DNA from: Scleroderma bovista
Taxonomy: Eukaryota; Basidiomycota; Agaricomycetes; Boletales; Sclerodermataceae
Direction of reading: 5' to 3'
Assembly: GCA_037178675.1 (NCBI GenBank)
Contig: JAYMGJ010000586.1
Coordinates: 1 to 64,000 of the forward strand
DNA: 64,000 bases
A model generated the notes under the pieces. That model did no database searches. It saw nothing but the letters and a program-made list of their open reading frames with translations, and was not told where the DNA came from. A program made the translations under genes and the position numbers. This document shows positions 12,738 to 23,808 of this stretch, piece by piece; position 1 is the first letter of the stretch, and each line of letters opens with the position of its first letter.

Positions 12738-13706
12738 TTAGACAGGGACTGGCTGAGGGGATCCCGGATGGGGAGAGTAGTGTGGTTGGGTCTGTGGAGA
12801 AAGGGGCGAAGGATACTGAGGCTGTACTGGTGCTATGTATTGAGGCTGAGCTACCGGATATTGACCCGTGGACTGTGTCGGAGGAGCCGCAGAGGCAGGG
12901 GCGGCAGAGGCAGGGGCCAAGAAGATGGTTTCCCTGACAGACGAAAACCACGGCGAATTCCCACGCGAAGCAGCAATGCAAGCAAACACAAGCAATACAA
13001 TAGTGTAGCCCAATACTGCGCAATTGGCTTGATGAGGACAGTTAAAATTGATGGCAAAAACTAGAAGACGCACAAAGGAAGAAACCCAGGAAAGAGAACG
13101 CCTCGACGGCTTGGATCTCGTGGCAGGCTTGGTTATAGGTTGGATCTGGCATAGACCCATCAGCATCATGAACACCCACGTGTAGCGAGGACCTTACAGT
13201 CATCATAAATACATCCTTGCGGGAAGTAAAAGTTGCCAGCGGAAACTGCTTCCCCAGCGGTCGCCACCCACAAGATCCACAAAATGACTATATGCCAAAA
13301 TTCAGCATCCAGATGCATCTCCAACGAGTATTATTCGACTTACAGAACCAGATTAACTCAACTAAGATCATCGACGTGAAAGCCCCACGACGAATGAAAT
13401 CGACCAAAAGCCTGTACAGGAGTCTCGCATCAGCACTGAATGATGGATGAACGACAGGGAATCTGTTCACATGACCGGGATGGTAAACATTGTTAACAAA
13501 GCAGTAGCAATTCCTAGGGCAGCAAATGTGAAGTATGAATTGTAATATTGCGACGTAAGTGAAATGAGGTGGGCGGAGAGACCGAGGACGATGACAGAGA
13601 ATGTCACCGACAGGGCTGTCGACAATATTAGACATGGGGCCAGCTGGCACTTTCACGAGAGTAACCTACCCATGGTCACGATGCGGAAAATGTCGAGGAA
13701 ACCCAT
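12738..13706 (-). CDS. MARVEL-domain four-TM membrane protein
   Basis: Six exons: 13706-13670, 13615-13471, 13411-13344, 13287-13198, 13145-13074 and 13015-12738. The product is 229 aa with all phases consistent. Four hydrophobic segments are visible: VTFSVIVLGLSAHLISL, YFTFAALGIATALLTMFTI, SMILVELIWFFILWILWV and FSFLGFFLLLGYTIVLLVF. The loop before TM4 contains two cysteines (QGCIYDD and NQACHEIQ). The cytosolic tail is proline/glutamine rich. This is the layout of fungal MARVEL or Nce102-like proteins of plasma-membrane microdomains; that role is inferred. The short exons hide the gene from single-frame inspection. The TM4 join uses a GTGCGT donor and a GCGCAG acceptor. Confidence 0.85.
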
Positions 13707-16060
13707 CGTTGACAATTGCTGGAAAGAGGGGGAAAGGGTGGAATTGATCTGTCAATCTCTGTTCCTTTTTATCCCCAGCATTTTTTTTTTTCAGGAGATA
13801 TATTGGCCAAGGCATATATGGACCAATGTGGTCAGGGGCTCCGACCGTGTGATTTTCTGTTTGATATAGATCCGTCGTGAGGCAATTTACATAACAGCCC
13901 AGAACCTGAGGCCTGAACACGGCCTGATTGAATGTGAGTGCACTCTGCAAAATCGGCTCAGTAAAGTGGTTACCTGCAAGGAACACTGCAACCACAGTAT
14001 GTATGTACACACGCTTGGCATGGGCTTGTATGTACTCAGAATGGAGTAGGTCCAAGCCCAAACCCGAATTAACTCCAGGAACCGGACCAACCCAGGGGCA
14101 AGATTCCTGAACACGGCAGCTATAGCTGTCAATGTATACAATTGGCAGTATCATAGCCTTTCGGTAGGACATCCCACGCCCACAAAGCTGTACATAAGGT
14201 CTCCGAAGACGGCAGATTCCTGCGTGATGCCTGTGGCTGAGAAGAACTGTCCCGACCAGTTCACCGATACTCTATCAGTCATGCGTGAGTTCATCATGTC
14301 AGGTTCCGCTGGGGTTTCGGGGAGCAGAATGCTGGTAACCCGGACGGTCAGGCTCGAGGCGATTCACCTCAGAGGACGCTATATTCGTAGTTTGGGGGTT
14401 TTGATGGATGATTGTGCCTAGTACGTAAAGTACAATGTGTAATTCTGTCATGAGGTCGATAACTTACCTGGCCAAGAAGTAGATAAATCACTTGACGCCC
14501 AATTTCATCTTCTCACCAATGCCCTCGTTTGTCTTCGTCTAATCGTTAGGGTCCAATGGGTCGCAACCAATTTCTGTGACCTGTGTTGTGGAGCTGTCCG
14601 GCATTCAGACATGGTCTGTTGGCCAATATGACCAGCCCAAACACTCTTGATCATATCGCTGACATTTGCTTCACCAGCTCGGAGAGTTGGCCAAGTCTGA
14701 TGCCACATCTTGAATTGGTAGATCACCGGAGGGACGCAACTCCGAACATATCGATGAGGTGATATTTCCTGGTAGAAAAACGCCCCGAGTGATCTACAGA
14801 ATTCTGCCAGTTACTGCAGAGGAAAACAAACACCTAACTTAGACTACCGCCAGTCATCGGGCCCAAGACACATATCTTCGAGATCGCTGAATCCAGCTAG
14901 TCATCCTATGCATAGCACGTCTGTGATATCGGATCAGATTGGGCCTTCGGTGTTTCTGGAGGAGTTCCAGGGTAGTGCGGTATTCAATCGAGATACCACA
15001 CGAGCGCGCCCTTCAAAAGCAGGTAGATCACGGTTAATGCAAACTAACCACATGTCTTCTAGATTTTTCTATCTGGAAAAGGTGGTCGGATCAGAGAGGT
15101 ACGTATACGGGTTGGTGATCCATGGGCGCTGGGTGGCTTGACGCTGTAACCGATGCCCACACTCTCCTGAGTCCTTAAGGGCGGCTTGGTCGAGTACACG
15201 TTCCCCTCATGTGGCTGTGCTACTAGTACTTACGTAGCGACGTCGAACATGCACTTCGCGCAGTCAACCTGTGGATTTTTGGAGGTCAAAGGCTGGCTCA
15301 TACTTCCCTGGCTCTCCATGAAATCATCCTCATTTCGAGTACGCCAATGCGTACTCCGCGTGTTCGCATCGGGAGACTCAACTGAACAGGTTATTTCGAC
15401 AATACACCCGAACTAATACCGAACCATCACACATGCAGCACGTACGTTACTGTCTGTTTCGCACCCAGGTCTTGTCTCAGAGCTAACACATGTCCCGAAA
15501 TTTCGATGAGAGTCCCCTCTGGACCTCATCACTTGCACTTCTTCATTCTATGATCGTTCTTGTCTGCTATCCCCTCTGGAAATGACGGCTCATCCTGGGA
15601 ACTTCTACTGTCAATGAGATGAAGTCGGGGGGGAATGATATCGTTCGCGTTCGTGTGTTGCTCTCTCAGACACAAGCAATTTATAAATTCGTTCACTTGC
15701 TTGTTGCCCCAAGGATCAGGCTGCGGGGTCCAATGTTTCATAGTGCGTGGAACGATCCGTTGACGATACGCGACATGAAGAACTCGTGGTTATTTCTCGT
15801 TCTCTTGCTTCTTCTCACCAGCCAGTTCGATCGCAATTGCGTGTAGAGGGCGCACTATATTCCAGATCCTCTCATAATATCGCCTCTCATTCCCCCTCAA
15901 CTTAACGGCCATACAACGATCGCGGAGAGCGCCCTACCTCAACTCCGTTCAGCATTGCCACTCGAGCAAACCGCCGTCGCTCATATGCGCAGAATGCGTT
16001 CTCCCTCTATGCACTATAAAGATTCGGGCTATGTAGTGCAGCTAGTCAACACAACATACA
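13707..16060. other. Gene-poor stretch, 2.35 kb
   Basis: No frame of convincing composition and no splice-linked family match was found on either strand. It separates the divergent MARVEL and first dsRBD genes and must contain both promoters. It could hold decayed elements or non-coding RNA, but nothing is recognisable by eye. Confidence 0.4.
16015..16020 (+). promoter_or_regulatory. TATA box of the first dsRBD gene
   Basis: TATAAA lies 41 bases before the ATG at 16061. It is a plausible core promoter element for this very short gene. Confidence 0.5.
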
Positions 16061-16447
16061 ATGCCTCCGGGTTTGTCCTTCCTTTTCCTTGAGGCGAGAG
16101 ACTCACAAAATCATTTCAGACCCCATTGTACAGCTAAACAATTGTGCGTTGAGGACTACCTTGATCCTTGACAGATGGTAACAATCCTGTTCGTTCAGAC
16201 CTGCAAGATATTGGCCTTGGTGCTGCCCTTAGCTGGAAGGAGGCTAAAGCAGGGCCGCGTCACGAGCCAATCTGGACATGTATTTGCAAAGGTGTAGTAT
16301 CCTGAAGTATTTTGGTACCACGATCAATGACAATCCACAGTATCCGGCACGGAATATGGAATAGGCTCAGATATTCAGAAACACCTTGCACGAGGCACAG
16401 CAGCAAACGCGGCCTTGACAAGACTCCGGGCTGAACGTGAAGGCTAG
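16061..16447 (+). CDS. Small orphan dsRNA-binding-domain protein, copy 1
   Basis: Four exons: 16061-16070, 16120-16143, 16199-16291 and 16341-16447. They encode 77 aa that are nearly all one double-stranded RNA-binding domain. The spliced protein begins MPPDPIVQLNNYLQ, the usual start of dsRBD helix 1. It continues with LSWKEAKAGPRHEPIW (strand 1 to strand 2, with the GPxH loop), then a short strand TCICKVSGTEYG and helix 2, where QKHLARGTAANAAL stands in for the usual SKKxAKxxAA. There is no other domain, so it may bind dsRNA alone or act as a partner or competitor of RNAi or ADAR-type enzymes; that is speculation. Exon 2 has the same length (24 bases) as in the second copy at 17525. Introns are 49-55 bases. 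Confidence 0.75.
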
Positions 16448-17524
16448 TAGTGTACTAAGTAGCCACCGCATTGCTTCGCAATCATGCATTCAAGTTTCAC
16501 TTTCTAAGCTATACGTTTCTTGTAGTAGTCCATTTTGCGCATGTGTTCTTTATCTATTTTTCTCTCCCTTCTCTGTTGTGCAGTCCTATATCGCCGCTCT
16601 TCGATTTTCCCATACATACTTGTAAATAGCTGTGCTATATCACCGTCATTGCATTCGCTTCAGATCAGCAGTGCTATAGCACATGGTTCGAGATTCCTCA
16701 CTGGACCGTTATCTATGAGATGCATTTGAACCAGTCCTGAATGGGATCCATTGAACTCCCGCCATGTATCCATATTCACTGCAATTACATACGCTCTTCA
16801 AAACCCGAATAGCATGGAGGCTTCGTAGGACGCCGAATGAACAATCCGCAAACGTGTTCCCCCCGGGCGATTGAGGCATTAGAAATTCCATACCGGGAAC
16901 GATTCCCCTGAATACCCAGCTACTCTTGGCTTGTATCTCTCGGTCACCAAATAAATGTGCCATGACCCGTAAAAACGACGATAACTTGGATGTTCACCGG
17001 TGAGCAAAGCTTAGCAACGAAAAGTTAGTGTACAATGTCAATTACGATGTTCGTCCTTACCCAACCGCTTAAAATTGTTCTCCATGTCAGCTAAGTGAGG
17101 AGGCATGGCCAACTTAAATAATATTTCATTACCTAGCATATTGTCCTTGGGGAACTTATACCTGCCAACAGCATCATCATGGATGACTGGGCGAGCATCG
17201 GAGAGCCCTAAGAACACCTGGATTGGTATATAGTTTTCTTCGCTGACCAAACAACTGAAGTATGACCAGTTGAACCAGAACGTTCTTTGGAGAACCGGGT
17301 TTTTAAAAAGGAGAGTTTTCCGGCCAATAGCCGACACTGGAAACTGTTCTCCAGCCATACTAAACCACTTATTCGTGGTGATAGTAGACCGGAGCCGCAA
17401 AGCATGGCCCAACCTTTCCTTTCGCGTTCTTGGATGTCGAGTTAAATAGGGTGAGTTATCTGAGAATGAAGCAAATCGACTCCCCTATTCCTAGGCACAC
17501 AAACTAGTATCATCCATACAAACA
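16448..17524. other. Stretch between the two dsRBD genes
   Basis: The longest frame is minus 17412-17038 (124 codons) with protein-like composition (for example WFSMAGEQFPVSAIGRKTLL). A second minus frame at 16963-16709 contains GIVPGMEFLMPQ. They might be parts of a decayed minus-strand gene, but I cannot join them or name a family. I therefore do not annotate a CDS. Confidence 0.3.
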
Positions 17525-17907
17525 ATGGCTAGCGGACGTGAGTATCGTGTTCTGTATGAAAAGAATGATGCTAATGTAGGGGCGTAGAATATGGGATTGC
17601 ATTGAACAATCGCAAGTGCCAGTCATGTTCCCCCAATGGGCTGCGTTGATTTTCCCTACAAGCAGATTTTCAGGCCCTGAAGCAGACAGTTGGTTGGGAA
17701 GAGAAATCAGAAGGACCTTCCCATGAATTGATATGGACCGCATCTTGTAAAGGTTTGCGTGTGTTGTCATATTTCATTTGCGGTGGTGTTGACCCGACGG
17801 CTTTAGTAGATGGCAAGCTCCTTGGAACAGCGAGCGCTAGCAGATTACGTGATGCGAGGGAAATGGCTGCAGAGATCGCTTGTAAGAAGTTGGGCATTTC
17901 TACTTAA
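17525..17907 (+). CDS. Small orphan dsRNA-binding-domain protein, copy 2
   Basis: Four exons: 17525-17537, 17588-17611, 17666-17752 and 17807-17907, giving 74 aa. The protein reads MASGQYGIALNNHFQ, then VGWEEKSEGPSHELIW, then TASCKVDGKLLGTASA, and ends with helix 2 (LRDAREMAAEIACKKLGIST). It is a single dsRBD without any partner domain. All three introns fall at the same places as in the gene at 16061: just after the first codons, inside the LNN[Y/H] codon and after the CK before strand 3. The two genes are therefore duplicates that have diverged widely in sequence. The lysines that contact RNA in helix 2 are mostly replaced, so RNA binding may be weak. Intron 2 has a GC donor. Confidence 0.75.
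17612..17665 (+). other. GC-AG intron in dsRBD copy 2
   Basis: AATC is followed by GCAAGT and the segment ends CAAGCAG, 54 bases. Removing it joins LNNH to FQALKQTVGW in the correct dsRBD register. The paralogue at 16061 has a normal GT donor (GTGCGT) at the same place, so the GC donor is directly testable by comparison. Confidence 0.8.
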
Positions 17908-18655
17908 AACCCTGTGTTTTTGCTACATGGATTCGAATCGAAAGTTGAGGAGGTTCGTTCTACATTACCAAATTGGGAATGCCGCGGAGTTTGAAATGCT
18001 TCTGGGATATTTTTGCACAAACACATATTTCACCTTGCACCGATCTGTGCTGAGGACTAGCTTTCCATGTCTCGACGCCTTGGACCATATATATTCACTG
18101 GAATATTGGGTGCGAATCATTTCATCGAAATTTTGTTGAAAACTTAAAAGGGAATGTCATTTCGTCTGACCTCCAGGAGTGGTAACTGGCATGTACATCT
18201 TCAAGCCAATGTTTGATGATGCTGCACAGTACGTGCCGATATTTCGTCTGCGCAGCGCCCTGGCTGTAATACTGATGGTTTTTTTACTTGGTTAGAAGAC
18301 ATGGACTTGGCAAAGGAGGCGTCAGTTCCCAGGCTGTCCAGCAATCTTCGAAATCTCCAGAAACCAAGTAAAACGTCCCAGCGATCATCTAAGGTGAGAA
18401 ACGCTGTGAACCCTGACATATATTTGCCAACCAAACGTCATCTTAACACTCTTCATGTGTCTAGCAGACAGGGTGTAAATGTACACTTTCCGAGGGTTTA
18501 GCAACTCCTAGTCACGCCTGTGCATGTAGCTTCATAACCATTTCACCGGACTCAACCTTCGATCTCATCTACACGTAGGGAGTGACCGCTATCTCCTTCA
18601 TCACCCGCCAACCTTGCGCAACCCTACGCCTACGATCGACAACCATCCTCGCGGC
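17908..18655. other. Intergenic, 748 bases
   Basis: This runs from the end of dsRBD copy 2 to the 3' end of the SAD1 gene. Short frames only; nothing recognisable. Confidence 0.4.
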
Positions 18656-20649
18656 TCATTTGGTATTGGCGGAACTTCTACCACGGCGTTCCCAAATCTG
18701 ATCCACACACGTGTCATGGTCAGGGTTCTCACTAGTAAGGGATGGCAGCCCCACCTGCAACACAGACTCGCCCAAGAAAATCATTTCTTTCCGTGTTTCT
18801 TCGACGATAAGGTCCTGGATCTGGAACCACTTCTCGCTGTCACCGCCACCTCCACCGGCACGGAGATGAACCTTCCAAGTAGTATTTTCTTTGTCACGCG
18901 TGGTGCCTGCAACGGATTCATGCGTAACGTTCGCGATCAAATCATAAACGGCTGGTTGGCGGGTGGGTGGCGCATCAAGATCTGTGGGAGCGTCATTGTA
19001 TCGGCAGAGAACGCCCACTAAGCGAGGTTATTCCATGACAGATCGACACACCCACATTCGCGGAAATCAACACCCCTAAGTGGGAATGTGACAATAGTTG
19101 GATTCTTCTCCTCAACAAACATATTCTTTGTGAATCGCTTGTAGTGGAGAATGATGTATGGCGGGAGACGCTGACATTTATATCTGCGCAATTGACCACC
19201 GGATTCCTGATGGGTTTTGTGTAAACGCTACACAACTTTGAGACACACAAGGAACTTACCTGTGTCGTGGTGCCATTGTACTTCGACAGCACAGAAAAAA
19301 TGCTCACTTGAGGGATGATATTTTTCTCGACTGCGTCCTGGAAAAGGGGTGGCGGTGGAAGATCAACTGCTAAGAAGAGAAATGGCGACGTCGTTGACTT
19401 GATTTCTGAAACAAACAAAATTCGGATTTTTTGGATGCTGAATAACTATGATCCGCACCTCTATCAATGTCAAATTTTGGCTTTTCATCATCATTGGAAT
19501 CCGGGCGAACAATGACTTGTTGGGTCTCCATGCGAAGTTCGCCTTGGAATGTCGAGTAAATTATACCTATTTTGATCATCAGGACGTGGCTCACTAAAGC
19601 TGCAGCAAAAACTCACTGGAATTCCTTTTCTTTGTGCCACCCATGTCTTTATGAAGGTGGTTTAGTAACCATCTCAAAAATTCCACCGGGTCTCCTTGCT
19701 TTTCCAGTCTGAACTTTCCTGCACTTGCTCGATTGACTTCCTGTAGGAACTCGTGGGGGCTGACCTGACTTTTGAAAAGCCGGGGATTCCATATCTTTTT
19801 GGCTAGTGCTGCAAAGCGCTTCAGAAGCTCTGGTTCTTTCCCCTTGAAATTAGATAGAAGGAGGTGATCGCGCAGTGGTGGGACATGGACTAATGAATGG
19901 ATGATGACATTCATGTGATCGTTGCGCTTTATGTTGTTCAGACCGACATAACCTGGGATATAAAGTTTGTTGTGTAGGTCATAGGACGGCTTCAGTAAAT
20001 GCGTAGGTGAGGATAGTGTTGATGTGGACGCAGTTGTAAAAGTGGGATTGAGCACGAACGAGATATCTTCAAGCGACGGATCGGACACGGGATAACCATC
20101 GGGAAGCACATAAACCTAGCGATTGTTCGGGTTAATACACGGTGTGTCTATGCAAGAACTAAGCACCTTTGCAGTTTCAAGGTGTATGAACACGTGGTGG
20201 TCATCATGAATGGAATGAGAGTACGCGTATGAACTCCGCCCTCGACCTTGGAAGTACTTTCCGCATACCAAGCACCCATACGTGTTAATATTCGACATGG
20301 AGACAGAGCAAACCTTCTCGAAATCAAAATCAAGTAAGGCTCTGTTAATCTACGGATACCGTAAGCACGGTGAAGGAAAAGAAGGCTGGTACAGCCAGCG
20401 TACTGTGTCCAAGTACAGATCCGATGCCTTTGCTGCATGTTTTGAGCTTGCCAAATCTACGCCATAAATGTCGTCGAAATCATCGTCGCTAGCGGCATCG
20501 AGTTTTGCATTTCCGTTGTAGTCATTCGTAGTTTCCCCGATGCCTTGTGACTGGGATGGGCCTGGGTCGCCTTCCACTTTGACTCGCTTAACAGGTCGTT
20601 CGCCGCCCATACTGGCAGTTTGCGATGGATACTGTGCAGAATCCGACAT
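18656..20649 (-). CDS. SAD1: SAD1/USP39, U4/U6.U5 tri-snRNP ubiquitin-hydrolase-like protein
   Basis: Eight exons: 20649-20404, 20349-20167, 20115-19617, 19566-19459, 19405-19260, 19206-19056, 18981-18755 and 18697-18656. They encode 533 aa. After an acidic, low-complexity start comes the family signature ALLDFDFEKVCSVSMSNINT and a ZnF-UBP domain (YGCLVCGKYFQGRG, then the histidines of YSHSIHDDHHVFIHLE). The UCH-like domain follows. Its Cys box is GYVGLNNIKRNDHMN, with no catalytic cysteine, as in other USP39/Sad1 proteins. Late motifs are LPPYIILHYKRFTKN, YDLIANVTHES and WFQIQDLIVEE, ending in IWERR. The protein stabilises the tri-snRNP for pre-mRNA splicing. It is divergent from RSM22 across 183 bases. 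The identity is firm. Confidence 0.95.
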
Positions 20650-20832
20650 TGCCTCCTGTTTAATGAACCGACATCAAGCGTGCGTGGTTTGCAATGCTTT
20701 TCCCAATGCTGTGGTGGACGCGAGAACGAGGGCATTCATCAGACGCGGGTTCTGCCTGTAGATTACGTCAGCCGGAACGCTTGCACACTAGTCGACGTTG
20801 GTTTCAACGAGTTTCAACGACGCCGAGCTGCT
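20650..20832. promoter_or_regulatory. Shared divergent promoter region of SAD1 and RSM22
   Basis: Only 183 bases separate the two start codons, so both 5' UTRs and promoters must lie here or overlap the genes. No TATA box is obvious. Confidence 0.6.
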
Positions 20833-23411
20833 ATGATCCATCGTACATCGACTTCTGTGCGCGTAGCGTCTCATTTGGCGCGTCAAAGTGTCCGTGCGTT
20901 ATCGTCTTCAGCGAACACCCGCGCTGTGCAACCCAATCCACCGGTGACACTGGATCCAACCTTGAAAACGTTGCTGCAGGGCGTAGATTTGTCGGTTTCA
21001 AGTCACAAGAAGAAAATCGAAGGAGAACTTCATTCCCGACCACTTCGCGAGCTTGAGCCGTTTCAGGATGACAAGGGCGATGTGGCGTACTATGATGGCA
21101 TAGACGACGATGGGGACGCGTTAATTGAGCCCACGCAGCGTAGAGAAGACCGCAAATCGCCTGCAGCTCGATTTGGGAGCGATAGGATTGGATCTGTTGT
21201 CCTGCCTTCCGAGCTGCAGCACGCCATTATCTCCCTCATAAACGGTACGCCCAACCGCAACGTCTGCCGTCTATGATGCATATTCATCTCGGGAACAGAT
21301 TCAGACAAGTCACAGCTCCACAGCGACGCAAAGCGCCTCTTCTCAAGTGAGGATGGATCAGAACTAAATTGGGATGCAGCCTACGACGTAAAATACAAAT
21401 CCCGGAAACAGACCTATCGTCATGCTCAACGCGACGCAACGGCCTTTGCTTCTGTCATCCTTCCGGCACACTATTCTGCAATATCTGCAGTACTCCGTCA
21501 CGTTAAGCACAGGCTGGGTCTAACCTGGAGTATACAGAGGGTGATCGACTGGGGATCGGGGACCGGTACTGGACTTTGGTATGGAACCCGCCATACATGT
21601 GGATGTCGCACTGACTGAAAATTTTCATTAGGGCAGCACTCGATGCATTGCATAAGGGTTTTCCCAGAGAAGAAGACTGCTCTCTCGTGGCTAATTCAAG
21701 TGTGGTCTCCTACATTGGCATAGACAAGCGTGATGGTCTCGTTAGCATCGGAAAACAACTGCTTAAAAGTCCGCTTTTTCATCCCCTACTTGCCTGTTAG
21801 GCGCTGACGCAGGGCTAGGACTTGATTTGAATTTACTTAATGTTTCCTGGCAGAAATCATTTCAGGAATCGGATCGAATTGATCACTCCCAAGGTCAACA
21901 CACCCTTGCCCTTTCAGCTTTCATGCTATCGTCATTACCTACACATCTTTCCAGAAAGCAGATGGTAAAAGAAATGTGGGAAAGTGGTGCCCATACAATT
22001 GTACGTCTATGCTTTCCTGTGCTTATTACATTTCTTTGTGTATCCTTCATACCCCGTCAAGTCTTTTGGTTCCCAGTTGTGTAAACTACGAAAGAGATGC
22101 TAATTATTCGCAGATCCTCATCGATTTCAATACCAAAACTGGATTTGAAAATATAGCAGAAGCTAGGCAGCTATTGCTCGATCTTGGTCGCAAAGATCAG
22201 GAAGATTCTGCATCAGAACACTTTTCCGTTCGTGGATCTCATGTAGTTGCACCCGTAAGTTATCCATTACCCCTTGGCGTCTTGGTCTAATCTGCGTCAC
22301 GATCTGTTCGCTTCATAATTGGTATCGCCGACAATATTTCCCAACATCAGTGTCCGCATGATCGTCCCTGTCCGCTGTATCAGCCTGGTGCCTCCCGCCT
22401 TGTATGCGGGTTCTCACAACGTCTGCAGCGCCCCACGTTTCTCCGGCACACGAAGCACGTGAAAGATGGCCATGAGGATATGGGGTACTCATATGTTGTC
22501 GTGCAACGGGGTTCGAGGCCCGATGCTATAGTAGAACCTGTGGGCAGAATCGGCGCAGTGGGGAAGGAGATGGAACATGAAGCTCTTGCACACGCTGTGT
22601 TGAAAGAGCTTGACCATGCGGATGAACGCCAATATAGCCCGCAATCGCCGTCGCCGTCTACGTCGCCGTCACCACCTGTACAGGGATCCGACAATTCCGT
22701 GGATGAAGGATCGCCGCAAATGCAATCGGATACTCTACCCAGTCTTGCTTCGGATGCTGAGAGGCACGCACCTGCCCACGAGCAGGTGTATGTCTCTGGT
22801 GCCGATGCTATTGATGCTGCGAAGACCTCCAGTCTTCCTCATGGTGATGTGGATACACCGCCGAATCCGGTGCGAGCACAGACTCGACAACCAATGGACC
22901 TCGAAGAGGCGTTAAGGCGTGAGGCATATGGATGGCCTCGACTCGTGTTCCCCCCACTAAAGAGGAGTGGCCATATCATCATCGACGCATGTACACCGGA
23001 AGGTCCGTCACCCCAGATATATCACTTGCTATTCTTTCCCGTTGTCACAGACTGCGCTTTCATGATTAAGGACTGATTTACGACACAGGAAAAATTATGC
23101 GCCTCACGATCCCGAAATCGCAAGGCAAACAGCCGTTCTACGATGCTAGGAAGTCTGGCTGGGGTGACCTCTTTCCTCATTCATCCAAGAATAAACCCGT
23201 GGAACGATTCCAAGCAACAGCGAATGTACAAAATGGTTCAGCGCGCGGAGACGACATTGGAAAGCGGGCAAAAGGCCGCGATAAACGCAGAGGGTTGGAA
23301 GACAAGAGCTACGCAGCGATGGACGCCAAGATTCGCAAGGAGAAGTGGAGATCGAATAGGAAGATGTCGGCGGCTGCGAAGATACTCACACAAGACGTCA
23401 GCACGCCATGA
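20833..23411 (+). CDS. RSM22: RSM22/METTL17, mitoribosomal small-subunit assembly factor
   Basis: Exons as read: 20833-21244, 21299-21578, 21632-21768, 21813-22000, 22114-22254, 22351-23002 and 23089-23411, about 710 aa. The N terminus (MIHRTSTSVRVASHLARQSV) is basic and serine-rich, like a mitochondrial presequence. The methyltransferase-like core shows VIDWGSGTGTGLWAALDA (SAM-site motif I) and SYIGIDKRDGLVSIG (motif II). Cysteines in CPHDRPCPLYQ with a further C about 13 residues on match the Fe-S ligand motif of the family. Basic sequence ends the protein. Rsm22 helps fold the small-subunit rRNA in mitochondria. The intron at about 21769 is uncertain: acceptors giving 32 or 44 bases both keep the frame. 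The intron at 22001-22113 is unusually long for this gene. Confidence 0.9.
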
Positions 23412-23808
23412 TTAGACGCTGCTCCTATTTGGAGATTTGAAGACACTCCAAGTGGCGGTATTCATTATCGCTTATTTGCAGTCCTTCCTGTTATCCCTTC
23501 GAGGACGTGTAGCATGCCTCACCAAGTATCTAAAATTTATGTGCCTAATGGACTCAGTTCATGGTCTGAGTATCTAACGTTTCAGGGTAATCCCTTTGGC
23601 CCATGAACGGCCAGCCAAAATAAACCCTAACGCCGGTGTCAGCTTATGCGACCTTCTATCAAATATCCTTTATTTGAATTCCGGGTCCCTGGGTAGAGCT
23701 AAGAAGAATCCGTGTGATGGAGTTCACTGAATACTTGGGTCAGTACACCGGAAAGCGGATGGTGAAACGGCGGTAGTCGGCGACTAATAGAAGGGTAGAA
23801 GAAAGTGA
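23412..23808. other. Intergenic, convergent 3' ends
   Basis: These 397 bases lie between the stop codons of RSM22 and uL1m. I see no gene. The true uL1m stop could lie slightly inside this stretch. Confidence 0.5.

Noticed and set aside
16175..16198. Longer exon 3 in the first dsRBD gene, using the CTTGACAG acceptor
   Set aside because: It would leave a 31-base intron and insert residues between LNNY and LQDIG; the later TTCAG acceptor gives a 55-base intron and the canonical LNNYLQ.
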